Positions 21,301-45,600 of a stretch of DNA of 64,000 nucleotides are shown here, one piece after another. Within the stretch, counting starts at the first letter, position 1; each line of letters starts with the position of its first letter. The position numbers and the translations under genes were made by a program. The notes under the pieces are model-generated. The model saw only the letters and a list, made by a program, of their open reading frames with translations, had not been told where the DNA came from and did no database searches. Source of the stretch: Aporrectodea caliginosa (Eukaryota > Annelida > Clitellata > Crassiclitellata > Lumbricidae); NCBI GenBank assembly GCA_020284085.1, contig JACEVL010000150.1, positions 3,195,616-3,259,615 of the forward strand, read 5' to 3'.

Positions 21301-22302
21301 CTTACGACGCTTCCCAGACTTTATTTCGCTAAGATCTCGTTCTTTGCTCCACTTTTTACTTGCTTCAATCGCCCCATTCAATGGTTCAAACTTAGCTGTA
21401 GATTGAAACCGACAGGAGTACAATATTCCTAAATTCGTCGTATTATAAGGGCTTGGTCACACGCATTTATCGTACATAGGTGTTACACTTGTAGAGGTCA
21501 GCTTTCGGTTCATAACATAAAAACCCAAGTTTACTAATTGATTTGTGGGTGTTTCAAAAATATGGCTTTCAGTTTTACTCTTATCCTGCACTTATCGTCA
21601 TTTTGAGGTCACGTACCATGTCGAGCTATAGTCGCTGGAAACTAATTTTTTAAATGCAGAACATCAAACACTTTCACAATTTGTTTTAAGTTGTCAAAAC
21701 AAACAGTCATTGTCGTATCAATACTTATACGGTATCCTGGTCCTATGGAAAGCTACACAATGCTGCACATTGATGTCACGTGTAGTTCAAATTAGTTTTC
21801 TTTAAAACTGGTCTATTGCGCAGCGAGAAGGACATGTCTGTCAAGGGTCGTTATTGTGAAAGGTCGGGTAGGACTAGTCTAAAACAGGAAACTGTGCCAT
21901 TTCTGAGGCTGACTGTGCTACTGGTAACTAAGTAAGTAGAGTAGGTAGGTACGTGAGTTACATAAATTTTCATCAGTTTGCTCCGTAATTTTTAATGTTA
22001 ACGGCAACCAAATATTATAGTGGAAAATTACTAATGGAACTGTACAATCGTGTGCTAACGTTACATTTACACGTATTGATCTTTTCTCACTATCGTTGGC
22101 TACTAATATTTTTTTCATTTAGTATCTAGGTGCTGATGGGACTGAGTATCTGGAAATGGGTCGCTTCGAGTCACAACCTGCAGGGTTCGCCCACAAGGAC
22201 AAACATCCACCTCCAATGCGTCCATGTCAATATGAACCTGTTGTATATGCCTCCATCGATCACAACCTCTCGGCTCCGCAGCCGAAGAAAAATCAATATT
22301 GA
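10922..22302 (+). CDS. Gene B: Ig-superfamily receptor with ITSM/ITIM-type tail
   Basis: A complete nine-exon gene: 10922-10973, 12620-12958, 13778-14125, 14678-14923, 15925-16020, 16532-16594, 18671-18736, 19980-20068, 22123-22302. The joined length is 1,479 nt (492 residues plus stop) and every junction is in phase. Layout by residue: signal peptide 1-17, Ig1 18-130, Ig2 131-246, Ig3 247-328, transmembrane exon 329-360, cytoplasmic 361-492. Tail motifs are TLYASV (Tyr407, fits ITSM), TEYLEM (Tyr442, YxxM) and VVYASI (Tyr475, fits ITIM). The predicted product is a surface receptor that would recruit SH2 proteins when phosphorylated. This is inference from motifs. Ig1 lacks its second canonical cysteine. 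Introns carry two hAT elements, a LINE fragment and microsatellites. No expression evidence is available from sequence alone. Confidence 0.85.
11315..11649. mobile_element. Non-autonomous hAT in gene B intron 1
   Basis: Left end CAGAGGTTTCCAAT and right end ...TTTGGGAACCCCTG are inverted repeats of the common CAGGGGTTCCCAAA type. Flanks GCTTATAA and GCCTATTA match at 6 of 8 positions, so the insertion is older. No coding capacity. Confidence 0.75.
11762..12587. mobile_element. Non-autonomous hAT next to the Ig1 acceptor, TSD CAAATAGC
   Basis: Ends CATAGTTGTAAAAAGG and ...CCGTTTTTAACAACTATG are inverted repeats, with a perfect 8-bp duplication CAAATAGC at 11754-11761 and 12588-12595. Its right end lies 32 bp before the Ig1 exon, so the branch-point region of that intron is probably inside the element. 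Confidence 0.9.
12620..12958 (+). CDS. Gene B exon 2, Ig1 domain (second Cys missing)
   Basis: A 113-codon phase 1-1 exon between TGTTTCAG and GTAAGT. Like gene C Ig1 it opens with KNVAVVVGQ and has the first cysteine (SIICQS), but the usual YxC is replaced by FTWRA, so the canonical intradomain disulphide cannot form. It carries several N-x-S/T sites. A tryptophan in SLEIG context keeps the core packing plausible. Confidence 0.85.
13040..13960 (+). repeat. Near-identical duplicate of 1-929
   Basis: Intron 2 and the first half of the Ig2 exon of gene B match gene A almost perfectly. I see one substitution and the 31-bp indel. Right of the tract the Ig2 exon differs at roughly ten positions in 90 bp. 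Confidence 0.85.
13778..14125 (+). CDS. Gene B exon 3, Ig2 domain
   Basis: A 116-codon phase 1-1 exon between TTGCTCAG and GTAAGA. It shows an N-terminal cysteine (GNLTCNSS), first core Cys (VEMQCNIG), the family signature YRGNWAPVMEW, and second core Cys in NVCCKTYF. One or two cysteines are left over beyond the core pair and could make an extra or intermolecular bond. The exon ends ...SLNVT before the donor; the Cys seen on reading through belongs to the intron. Confidence 0.88.
14678..14923 (+). CDS. Gene B exon 4, Ig3 domain
   Basis: An 82-codon phase 1-1 exon between TGCGCATAG and GTGAGT. It contains the cysteines in LTCSADANP and VECTALNSFG and Trp in YEWKD. It is gap-free against gene A 1624-1869. 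Confidence 0.88.
15088..15390 (-). mobile_element. LINE 3' fragment inserted in gene B intron 4
   Basis: The minus strand (frame 15141-15398) reads SRSLRSLDRNDLLVPRSRT, then PMLWNDLPSTIR and CLKTFLFSQ, the C-terminal end of a CR1/L2-like RT. The minus-strand 3' end is a (CAATA)n-like tail (TATTGTATTG on +). AATAT flanks both sides. The same intron in gene A (about 2015-2030) lacks it, so it inserted after the duplication. Confidence 0.85.
15925..16020 (+). CDS. Gene B exon 5, transmembrane
   Basis: A 32-codon phase 1-1 exon between TGTTGCAG and GTAAAA. It has a hydrophobic run (YLLISLGILCFLFLLIAVI) followed by SGKQIK, matching gene A 3232-3327. Confidence 0.88.
16398..16456. repeat. (TA)n microsatellite
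   Basis: About 29 TA dinucleotides in gene B intron 5. Confidence 0.95.
16532..16594 (+). CDS. Gene B exon 6, Cys/basic juxtamembrane
   Basis: A 21-codon phase 1-1 exon (GCTATAG acceptor, GTAAAT donor) encoding RCAICCARRKRSFNLDTNSD. The cysteine cluster beside basic residues just under the membrane is the kind of site that is often palmitoylated. The equivalent exon in gene C has WCWKLCSLRKR. Phase and position support it. Confidence 0.7.
17074..17192 (+). repeat. LINE tail running into a (CATA)n microsatellite
   Basis: TAGCGCCTTCGTGAGG and GGCGCTATATAAATGGCAAT, the 3' end of a LINE, lead directly into about 17 CATA units. The same arrangement is seen at 39995-40070. Confidence 0.75.
17831..18109. 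repeat. 93-bp tandem repeat, three copies
   Basis: Units starting TGGTTTATTTACACC at 17831, 17924 and 18017 are nearly identical, with only scattered base changes. They directly precede the TATG microsatellite. Gene B intron 6. Confidence 0.92.
18110..18430. repeat. (TATG)n microsatellite with variants
   Basis: Runs of TATG interrupted by TGCA and TATA words, ending in ATCT units. Long frames in it are translations of the repeat. Confidence 0.95.
18671..18736 (+). CDS. Gene B exon 7, short cytoplasmic exon
   Basis: A 22-codon phase 1-1 exon between GATTACAG and a GTTAGT donor, encoding MTLPGHEIANPRFTPPGKER. The donor is non-optimal, but gene C uses GTTAGT after its signal exon. If the donor is ignored the frame ends two codons later (CAT TGT TAG), which would give a short tail lacking all tyrosine motifs. 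Confidence 0.6.
19980..20068 (+). CDS. Gene B exon 8, ITSM-type motif
   Basis: A phase 1 to 0 exon after TTATTTTAG and before GTAAGT. It encodes TLYASV, a match to TxYxx[VI], followed by the lysine-rich NKKVKKQKK. The gene C counterpart (39760-39827) has the same phases and EYSTVRRN. Confidence 0.78.
20485..20760 (-). mobile_element. tRNA-derived SINE in gene B intron 8
   Basis: The minus strand has a perfect box B and T-arm, GCGGGTTCGATACCCGC (5-bp stem, TTCGATA loop), downstream of a decayed box A region. The element ends in an AATAATAAT-type tail at the + strand left side. There is no acceptor stem, so this is a SINE and not a tRNA gene. Confidence 0.7.
22123..22302 (+). CDS. Gene B exon 9, last exon with YxxM and ITIM
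   Basis: It follows TTTCATTTAG in phase 0 and runs 59 codons to TGA. It contains DGTEYLEM and, 33 residues on, YEPVVYASIDH. The gene C last exon has DGTEYLVM and FEPAVYAMIDH at the same places, so the two are clearly homologous and the reading frame is conserved. No AATAAA was found in the next few hundred bases. Confidence 0.85.
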   Translation, partial: YLGADGTEYLEMGRFESQPAGFAHKDKHPPPMRPCQYEPVVYASIDHNLSAPQPKKNQY

Positions 22303-24085
22303 CTCGAGGATGACTAATGACTGGCTGACTAATTACAGTATTAATTATACAGATGGACTCAATTTTTCTACATGTAATGGCGACAACATTATTTACGACG
22401 GACCATAATTATTTTTTTATAATTTTACAGATCGGTCAATTTAATAGTGTACCGGTAGTAGCCTACTTTACAATTCTGGTTTTTAGGCAGTGACCTCACT
22501 TCGGCTTGATTTTAGTGCACCAATATGCTTACTGTATACCTTGTGCAAGAGACACTGCGCCATAGAAGTCCCTATTTGGGATCTTTTAGGCCATTGCACT
22601 AAACTTACATCTCTTTGCGGAAAATTTTTTCCAGAGGCACCCTGCAAATCCCGACCGAGGTTATGCTTGCCAACGTGTTTAGACTTTTATACGACTAAAC
22701 TTAGTCTGTCTGTCCCTTTGTGGGGTTACTTACCTACTGATAATTTAACTACTGTAGGCTAAACATGTGGTGTTCTCCCATAAGACATACCGCTATATGA
22801 CACGTTGAGGAAGCGTCTGTATAGCCTACGTATCTCTTTCTTGTGGTCTTACACTGGCAATGGACGACTTTCAAGTTCCATGACAGCTACCAGAACATCG
22901 TAAGATTGGCCGTTGACTTCCCAGTTAACGCAAATACCAAATTATACTGCTTTGTGGTAGAGGCAAGTGTATGATATCGAAACGTTGTCCGCTCAGTAGG
23001 ACTTGAATCCAAGACCGTTATTTAAAAGTTTTAAATATATTGCCATGTATTAGCGAGTTTTTGTGGCTCTTGAAAGCGCTATATATACACAACTGTGTAC
23101 ATTCGCAGGTAAATACAAAGGACAAGCACTCAGTCGATAAAATGATGAACTGTCGTAGCATCCACACAAAACGTCAGAGGATGTAATAATTTTGGACAAC
23201 TTCGAGACAAATTCTCGACTGTTGCTTATTTAAAAGTAAATTGTATAATTATTCAAGTTGGCTCTGATTCGAAACCAAGGAAATGGATTATACAAGTTGT
23301 CTTAGTTAATGAATTATAAGTCAATCAAGAAAATGGCCAACAGATGTGGCTCTAAGCTTTCGAGAGCATTGAAACTAAAGATGAACAAAGGCATATGAAA
23401 GAATATTGGCTGAATTTTAAAATTATAGATGGACCAATCAACAGATATTTACGCGTCTGCTGTGTGTTTGTGTCGAATGAAATGAAGTTGAGAAATTGCA
23501 GGTTTTCATCTTTGGCTAAAAAGTCTACCGTTGACTAAATATAAATATTCGCTTTGACATTTCGTAGACTCGAACTCTTGTTTACTTCTCTCTGCTTATA
23601 CATGTGGGTCAGCCCATAACCCCGTTGTCTGAGTTGAGTCTGATTTTTTTATCCATCTTAAAATACATTATGAATGCACAATTTTTCAGCTTCTAAGGCA
23701 TCGTGAAAGTCCAGCATTCGTGGCAACTTCAACAGCTCTATCTTTGTTCTGAATTGCTACATTGTTATATACACCTATCAGAGATTTAAATCTCGGGCTA
23801 GCATGTTCCTTGCACGCGGACCTTAAATGGCGTGGCGTCCATTCAAACGGGCAAGCGGTGGTGAAGGATCTCACCCGATCAATTCGGCGAAAAGTGAGCA
23901 GGGTCGAGGCCATAATTATACGGTCGCTATATAAAAACGCGAACATTTACATTAATACATTATCACGAAATGACACAATGGCGTTACTGTGATAATTTAG
24001 ATATTGACAAGTAATGGGTGTATTAACGGAATGTCAGTAACGTCATATGTCGACAATTTGATGAGAATATCACAATATTTATACC
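22303..24085. other. Intergenic between genes B and C, no gene seen
   Basis: Probably contains the 3' UTR of gene B at its left end. Small frames (22490-22762, 23686-23992) have no recognisable features. A decayed repeat at 23786-23890 is shared with 56137-56240. Confidence 0.5.
23786..23890. repeat. Dispersed repeat shared with 56137-56240
   Basis: Both copies have AATCT-GG-CTAGCA, a variable middle, and AGCGGTGGTGAAG-ATC in the same order. Family unknown. Confidence 0.45.
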
Positions 24086-24089
24086 ATCC

Positions 24090-24250
24090 GGGGCTGAGAT
24101 GAGTGAGGTGGTTCCCGTTGCCTTCCTCACAGACAACTGTGGGTGAGCAACTTGTCCAGGGTCGATACGTAGTGGCTTGAGGTAGATTCGAACCTGTGAT
24201 TCTCCGGTTACAAGTCACAGAACACACCGCTACACCATCGCGTCCCACTG
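24090..24250 (-). mobile_element. tRNA(Thr)-like SINE
   Basis: The minus strand shows a box A (TGGTGTAGCGG), an anticodon-loop-like CTTGTAA and box B (GGTTCGAATCT), so the head derives from a tRNA, by loop Thr(TGT). T-arm and acceptor stem do not pair, which rules out a working tRNA gene. Confidence 0.7.
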
Positions 24251-25550
24251 CATTATATAATGAATTGTTTATAACCAACAGTTGATGTTTCATGTATTTT
24301 CAGGATTCAAATTTGGGCGTTTGCTTGCATTGATGCATTACTTACTTACCATTTCCCTTGCATTACAAGGTTGCCTAACCATTAACAGCAATAGTATGCC
24401 AAAGTAACTGGACATTTTCAAAGTTGGACTCGATGATTAGCGAGTCAAAAGAAGACTAGTAGGCTATCTCTTGTGTAAGGGGTGAGCATGGAACAGAGAT
24501 AGGTCGGTTCGTTAAAATGAAGTACTTTGTTAACTGTAGAGTAGGACCTATTCCGCTATTCGCAAGGCTTTGAAAAGGATTATTTGCTCGATAGTCAGCC
24601 AGTGCAATGAATGCAACATTAACTTATATATATATATATTATATATAAATATAAATATATATATATAATTATATGTTGATATTTAGGGGTCTTTGTTGTG
24701 GCTTTGGCACAAGCGTTTGTAGCTTATGCAGATTCACCTTATTGATACCAATGAGAACTGATGCAGTTAATGCTGCGTGAGTAAGTATGACCTACTACTA
24801 TTCATGGAATGCACGGCAAGTAATATCAAAGGAAGAGTCTACAATGATTTAATTTAAAAAATACCTGGTAAGAGATCATAAATTTGTTATTTCAATTTCA
24901 ACTTGTTTATTTCCTATTTTAATACTCGCGTCATTTTTATAGTGATTGGTCGTTTAATAACAAGCCATTCCCATATATAATCGATTTATTATTATTATTA
25001 TTAACTTTATTCTAATTTTTTTCAGCAAATTTATATAGCGCCTCTTCCAGGATACCTACTCAGAAGCGCAACTGGAGCAGTTAAAGTTAATTGGGTCATA
25101 TGCTTTGTCATCAATTGGACATATATATATATATATATAATTATATTCTTAATTCAAATTATTGTAACTTTTTGATGCTGCTTTAACTTGGAGCCTAACT
25201 AATGTACACAGTCAAAAGTCATTGTGACCTTTCGTTTACATATGTATGTGAGATGGGTACGAACAGATGATCTCCATTGTTCTCGGTCATTTGTCAAGTT
25301 CAGTTCATATAATTATGTTGTCTATCCATCGCATTCATGGACAGCCTTATGTTACATAAGCCTTTGAGCAAGTTCTACAAAGGAAATCCTCTGCTGCTCT
25401 CCACCTCTCGCTCTCCTTCTCTCTTCTCTTCTATTTTAATGTAACTCTAACAGAGTTTATGTCTTTATGAGTTGCTGTCAGTGGAAAGAAATGAGTCTAC
25501 AAAATTTAGCAATAAAAGAAAGACAGAACATGTCAAGATACCATTGCCCA
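24250..25550. other. Intergenic, no gene seen
   Basis: AT-rich sequence with (TA)n runs at about 24630-24665 and 25120-25138, (TTA)n near 24990, and a LINE tail fragment at 25016-25090 (ATTTATATAGCGCC, TACTCAGAAGCGC). Confidence 0.55.
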
Positions 25551-25556
25551 ACTTAA

Positions 25557-26745
25557 AGGCCAAGGTTTTAGGTTTGGCGGTTTCCCTCGTAGAATGAAGT
25601 GACCAACGACTGTAGGCGGTTCAAGTAAGCATCTGTCGGCCAATGGGCGTTGATTTCATTTTGGTTGACACATCTTACAAGCATAGGCTGCTGAATTTAA
25701 TTGTATGCATAGCCTAGGCAACATCGTCCGCTTTGTGGAATGGAGACGAGGCGCAGGGACGGTCGGTCGATCGGTGGTAGCCCCCACCCTAGGCCCTTCA
25801 CCCTCCCTCTGGCCCTCTAGCGGTCGGACGGATGGATGGAGATGCATCGCTAGGGCAGACTAGACCCGACAGGGCATACCCCGTACAGGCCCTACCTCGA
25901 TCAATTGACCACTTGTATATATATAACCGAGCTGTGGGTCGAATAATTTGTGTATACGAAAGCCAGCTAAGCTGGCTAGAGGTCATACCTGTACTTCTAG
26001 AATGTATACAAGTTGTTCCAATTATCCAAATTTACCCCCCATCCACTCATATTACTATGGAGTTCATTGCTATGAAGATACTTACAGGGTTGAGAAACAA
26101 GTCTGTAGTTTCTATATGCGATTAGATTGCCATGAACAAATACGAACTTACTATTGTGGTAGATGGCGATCAAGAGGACGCCATACGGGCATTTTTTGCT
26201 CACAACAACTGGAATTTTGAAAAAATTGGTAATTATGAAGACGATGCGTATATATATACTCTGCAAATGGAACAAAGGCAGTTTCGATTGGTTGGAGATA
26301 TATTTATAATGTCATCAACATACAATTAGCTCTTTCGACTTGACTTGAACGACAGCTTAGCTGGGTTATGCATATGTTTATTGTCTTATTACATATCGTA
26401 ATAATAATAATCATGGTACGGGGTATGCCCTGTCGGGTCTAGTCTGCCCTAGCGATGCATCTCCATCCATCCGTCCGACCGCTAGAGGGCCAGAGGGAGG
26501 GTGAAGGGCCTAGGGTGGGGGCTACCACCGATCGACCGACCGTCCCTGCGCCTCGTCTCCATTCCACAAAGCGGACGATGTTGCCTAGGCTATGCATACA
26601 ATTAAATTCAGCAGCCTATGCTTGTAAGATGTGTCAACCAAAATGAAATCAACGCCCATTGGCCGACAGATGCTTACTTGAACCGCCTACAGTCGTTGGT
26701 CACTTCATTCTACGAGGGAAACCGCCAAACCTAAAACCTTGGCCT
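25557..26745. mobile_element. Long-TIR element with 330-bp inverted arms, TTAA flanks
   Basis: The left arm 25557-25886 and right arm 26416-26745 are inverted copies that I read as identical, ends AGGCCAAGG.../...CCTTGGCCT. TTAA lies directly outside each end (25553-25556, 26746-26749). A TTAA duplication is the mark of piggyBac-type insertion, but the termini are not the usual piggyBac CCC type and no transposase is present. The 529-bp centre holds a small ORF and an 8-bp hairpin (25961-25977). Equal arm length and identity imply a recent insertion or ongoing arm conversion. The mirrored 63-codon frames in the arms are by-products. Confidence 0.85.
26132..26329 (+). CDS. Unknown 65-codon ORF inside the long-TIR element
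   Basis: An ATG-to-TAG frame in the unique centre of the inverted-repeat element. The 65-residue product starts MNKYELTIVVDGDQEDAIRA and later has NNWNFEKIGNYEDDAYIYTL. The pattern is a strand, an acidic helix, then strands, with balanced composition, unlike the low-complexity frames nearby. I do not recognise the family. It is too short for a transposase. It may be a cargo or accessory protein, or chance. Confidence 0.35.
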   Translation: MNKYELTIVVDGDQEDAIRAFFAHNNWNFEKIGNYEDDAYIYTLQMEQRQFRLVGDIFIMSSTYN

Positions 26746-26749
26746 TTAA

Positions 26750-27350
26750 GGTTGCGGCCAATACAGCACCCGAGTATTTCGGTGGGATGAAGGGCCACGG
26801 TCGAGGGCACAACAAAGACCCGCATCGCTCCTCCTTGACGAAACGAAAGACACCGGCCAAGTGCAGCATACGTAGGCCTATGTCTGATAGGTCAAAGATT
26901 CGATCACACACCAGGATGCCCAATTGCCCATCCTTTCTGATACAGTCGTGTACGCCAATATTATTCGCGAAGAATTACAGTCAAAATACTTTTAAAATCT
27001 ACGGCGGAACTAAGAATTCTTCTAAAGCGCAGACTTGGCAACGACAAACATGCAAAGATATAGAAATTATAAGACAAGTTCCTCAGTAAGACTCCTTGGA
27101 AGGTAGCAAAGATAGATGAGAGAACAGTCGACGTGGCTTCTGACATGCGCGTAGACAACAGTGTTCTGACAGTCCCGACACAGAGTCTTGACATGCGCGT
27201 CCAAATGGGAAAAACAAATTAAACTCCGCAAGGGGCTAATTTTATTAACCTATGACTTGCTTAGACAGTCAGAAGATTTAGAGTGTAAACAGCACAAGTT
27301 TATTTGAATGACAGATTAAGCTGAAATCTCATTAACAGTTTAAGAACCTC
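26750..27350. other. Intergenic, no gene seen
   Basis: Moderate GC with frames on both strands but no domain, splice or promoter signal that I can support. Confidence 0.5.
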
Positions 27351-27354
27351 TAGT

Positions 27355-27470
27355 GAAAAAACTCGTGAATGAGCTCAGTGCTCGTGAATAAGCTGATGCC
27401 CTGTGCTTAGCTTTTGAGTGGCGCCTTATAAATTTGGAGATTACTATTACGACTATTGACTGCAATTTGT
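27355..27470 (+). repeat. Dispersed repeat with GATTAC-type tail
   Basis: GCTCGTGAATAAGCTGATGCC, TGGCGCCTTATAAATTTGG and AGATTACTATTACGAC recur at 45515-45600 and, reversed, at 47814-47900 and 53335-53430. It is probably the 3' part of a LINE or SINE family. Confidence 0.65.
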
Positions 27471-27935
27471 ACACATTAATTGTTATGCGATTAAAAAATA
27501 TACAGATTTGACCTTTGGACTGAATCAGCAGGAAACATATTATGACTGATGGGAAAGTTAAAAGCGAAACATTTGAAAACAAGTCGGATTTCGATCATAG
27601 AAACTATAACCCTATAAAAATAAACTCAGTTGTATGCAAGGGTCTACTGTATACTAAATTTATCATTAATTTTGGGCAGCAGAATACCCGGCTGCTCATA
27701 TCATAGCCTATTATTTTACTAGACTTAATGGCAAAGCGCCTCTTAATTTTTTATGCGTAGTACAACATCTATTTGCACAAAGTTAAGAGTAGCATCTGAT
27801 ATCGACAACAAATTGTGAACGAAAATGTTATAGGCATTTTAGATCACTGCCATTGAAGCCTCGACTGACACGGACTTAAGCAATTGTTTTTAACAGATGG
27901 AATTTCTCACATAGATCAAAAAGAATACTTGCAAA

Positions 27936-42513
<14,578 letters not shown>

Positions 42514-42956
42514 CTCATGAGATATCCGCAAGAAATTACCAGCATCTTATAATAATTCAACTGTGTGGGTCATAATTTCCGTTGTATCTCTAAACCTAGC
42601 AAGCAACTTCTACTTAGGTGGATTCTTTTTGCAGTTTTGCCTAATAGTCTACTATTTAACAATCTCCTAGTTTTAAGATGTTCTACAGTCGATGTTTCAC
42701 TGGAGCAGTGAAACATCGACATGCGTATTTAAAGGCAATTTTAATGCTATAGCCTAAAGATACTCTTGATCACAAACATTGCATTTGCATTGAAATTTAA
42801 AAAATCAACCTTTTAAATCCACATTGTATAGGCCTACATCTGATCGCCGTTTGAAAATAGTCGAGTGAAACCAGGGCCTATACGCATTGTGTAAGTTTTA
42901 CACTGTTTGGTTTGCTCTGAGGGACACTTCATTAACTTAGCATATAATGTATAACG

Positions 42957-42962
42957 AATAAA
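42957..42962 (+). promoter_or_regulatory. Possible polyadenylation signal of gene C
   Basis: AATAAA 444 bp after the stop codon, the first seen downstream. Confidence 0.35.
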
Positions 42963-43788
42963 ATGTTTCACTGCAGACATTTGTTCACCATTAAACTGAT
43001 TGAAGTGTGCATTTCCGTGTCTTTACAATTCCGCGCGTGTTATCTCAGTCAGGAATCTATTTGTGATTGTATTGAGCAGTAGGAGAAAAATCATCTAAAT
43101 GGGAAGAACAGGGATGCATGGAAATTGATTCTTCCATGGGAATTATTTAGCGCCAACATATTTCCCTTTACCACTCCCAATTGGAATTTGGTTTCAGTTC
43201 TTTTCTGTTGTGGTAATTTCTTGCTCGGTGGAAGAAGAAGATCAGTCCCTTAAACTAGTCCTAAGGTAGCCATAGGTATGACGTGTTGGCGACTTCATTT
43301 ACTGGCATATGAGGGCGCGTGGCCAGTCCTCTCCATCGCCGTCTCATCTTCCCACCGACAGTGTACGGTCAGTGTAATAATGGCTAAGTTGGCTAGCTTA
43401 ACTGACGTTAAATTAAGAACAAATAGCTGATCAGTATACGCCAACAGTGCTCAGATAACAAGATCGGTCACGACTGGTTGGTTTCCGCACTCATGCAGAC
43501 TTCAACGGATGGATTTCCATCTTGTTTTGACGGTGACAGAATCCCTGGACTGCGTTGCGTTGATGATGGGTGATTGAGGGTATTCCTCAGCGGATGCGTT
43601 CAGCCTTGGCCTCTGTCGGTGGGTGTGCTTTGAGCCTTTGTCTCACCGGTCATTTCTACTCTTTGTGTGTGTGTGATCATATTTTTATCAGTTGGTGTTC
43701 CTTTAGCTGTTTTGCGTGTAGCATCTGGTCCTTTGTCGTTATGCCCTCGTGTTTTATCTATCGGTCCAAAAACTTCATATCTTTTCTA
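42963..43788. other. Intergenic, no gene seen
   Basis: No repeats with clear borders and no exon. The short frame at 43570-43827 runs into the MITE at 43789. Confidence 0.5.
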
Positions 43789-43970
43789 CATGGGCGTAGC
43801 CAGAAAAATATTTCGGAGGGGGTTTAAAGATTTCGAAGGGGTTTTCCATTGGAAATGGTCGCAAAAGTTCCGGTTTTTTGCCATTTCGCATGTAAAATCA
43901 CATAAAAAAATTTCAGAAATTTATTTCCGGGGTTTGAACCCATAAACTACCCCCCCTAAATACGCCCATG
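43789..43970. mobile_element. hAT MITE, CATGGGCGTA family, copy 1
   Basis: Ends CATGGGCGTAGCC and ...AATACGCCCATG, 182 bp. Flanks CTTTTCTA and CTTTTCTT match at 7 of 8. Same family as 44958-45126 and the fragment at 54733-54775. Confidence 0.9.
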
Positions 43971-44662
43971 CTTTTCTTTATTCAAGATAAGTTCAATTTC
44001 TTTGTCTGTTATCTTCTGTTGATTGTGCAAGTTTTGAGCCGATCGACACCCACCAAGTTTTCAGAAAAAGAGTAACTCCCCTTATTTGAAAGCGAAGTGG
44101 AAAGCACACGAAATGTAGTGGCCTTGATATTTACTTTCCAGATGTTAGTCGCTGATAAGAAGTCAGTTTAATCAAACAGTTTTCGAGGAGGCGTTAACTG
44201 GCGACTTTGCTTAATCTGTGTCTTCGGTCACGAGTTTTTGTGAGAAATCGTTACCCGTTAAAATTATTCTTATAGACCCCGTTTTTGGTCGAACCATCGT
44301 TTACATTATCAATCAATCAATCAATTAATCAATTTCGGCAGCCTATCAGACGCCAATCCTCATGTAATCCAATCCTCAGACCTATGTAATACAACGTTGA
44401 AAAACCGCAATGCTGTCCTCAGAGGGCTGGTCTGAACGTTGCCTCTCTGTGCAATAAAATGGTCTCTACCATCAACCACCAGCAAGAATTCTAATTTTAA
44501 GGTTTCTAAATCCAACCAGCATTTCTCCAAAATATCAATTGACCATGCACGTGAACAACTAAATACGTTGATCAAGGGTGATGGAAGTGCAGTTGAACCG
44601 ATCGAAAGTGATGCAGCTCTCAGCAGATGGATAAGTGCAGGTCCTGAAATGTTTGGAAGAAT

Positions 44663-45490
44663 TTGAATAAAGTCTCTGGCCGTTGTCTCCTTGACATCTC
44701 CATCACATTTGACACTATTGATTACAGCCTTTTCCTTCATCGACTATCTTCTTGGTTTGGCGTCTCTCGCACCGCTCTCCTTTGGTTCCTGTCCTACTTG
44801 TCTTCCAGATCCTTCTTTGTTAAAGCCTCCAGCTACTGCTCGCAACCCCTCCCACTCTCTTGCGGTATCCCGTAAGGCTCCGTCCTGGGCCCGCTCCTCT
44901 TCATCCTGTGTACCACACCATTAATTAAGCCATCTCATAAAATCCTTATGTGTTGACCATGGGCGTAGCCAGAAAAAAATTTCGGAGTTGGTTTTAAGAT
45001 TTCGGGGGGTCCATTGAAAATCGTCGCAAAGTCCAGGTTTTTGTATTTTGCATATACATTTTTTAGGAAACTTATTTCGGGGAGGGTGGTTTGAACCCGT
45101 AAAACCACCCCCTAAATACGCCCATGGTGTTGACTAACATATCTACGCAGACGACATCCAACTCTGCATATCCTTCTCCCCAAGCTCATGTTCCACCTCC
45201 ATCGCACAATTACTCAATGTGGTCAACCTAATATCTCAGTGGGTGTTTTACAACCTCCTCTGCCTCAACCCTTCCAAGGCATAATTCACCATCTTAGGCC
45301 TTCCTGACCAAAATAAGAAAATTCCCAACCCTTCAATAAACCTATCCACTAACTCTTCATCTCTTACCTTCACCTCTGATACCACGGTCCGCAATCTTAG
45401 TGTTACCTTTGATCCACAACTCTCTTTCTCTAACCACATCTCCAACCCCTGGGCGCCCCTGCTTCATGCACATTCGTGACCTCCGCCCAT
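44663..45490 (+). mobile_element. L2-like LINE RT fragment, interrupted by a MITE
   Basis: Blocks in order: DISITFDTIDYSLFLHRLSS, LLWFLSYLSSRS, PLSCGIP, GSVLGPLLFIL, then after the MITE YADDIQLCISFSP, LNPSKA and LGLPDQNKK. These are RT motifs of the L2 clade. There are several stops and frame changes. A stop interrupts IPQGS. Confidence 0.88.
44958..45126. mobile_element. hAT MITE, CATGGGCGTA family, copy 2, TSD GTGTTGAC
   Basis: 169 bp with perfect 10-bp termini (CATGGGCGTA/TACGCCCATG) and a perfect 8-bp duplication GTGTTGAC at 44950-44957 and 45127-45134. It sits inside the LINE RT just before the YADD block. Confidence 0.95.
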
Positions 45491-45514
45491 GCTCCACTTC
45501 AAAACTGCCTCCAC

Positions 45515-45600
45515 CAGCGCTCGTGAATAAGCTGGTGCCCTGCGCTTGGCTTTCAAGTGGCGCTTTAGAAGTTTTGAGATTACGATTACGAATACAATAC
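45515..45600 (+). repeat. Dispersed GATTAC-tail repeat
   Basis: GCTCGTGAATAAGCTGGTGCC, AGTGGCGCTTTAGAAG and GAGATTACGATTACGA; directly follows the LINE RT and may be its 3' end. Confidence 0.65.

Noticed and set aside
24183..24250. tRNA-Thr gene on minus strand
   Set aside because: Box A and B are present but T-arm and acceptor stems do not pair; SINE-derived.
25656..25847. 63-codon ORF repeated at 26455-26646 as a conserved gene pair
   Set aside because: Both lie in the inverted arms of one mobile element, so identity follows from arm identity.
43570..43945. 85- and 92-codon frames as a gene
   Set aside because: They run into the MITE at 43789-43970 and show no domain.
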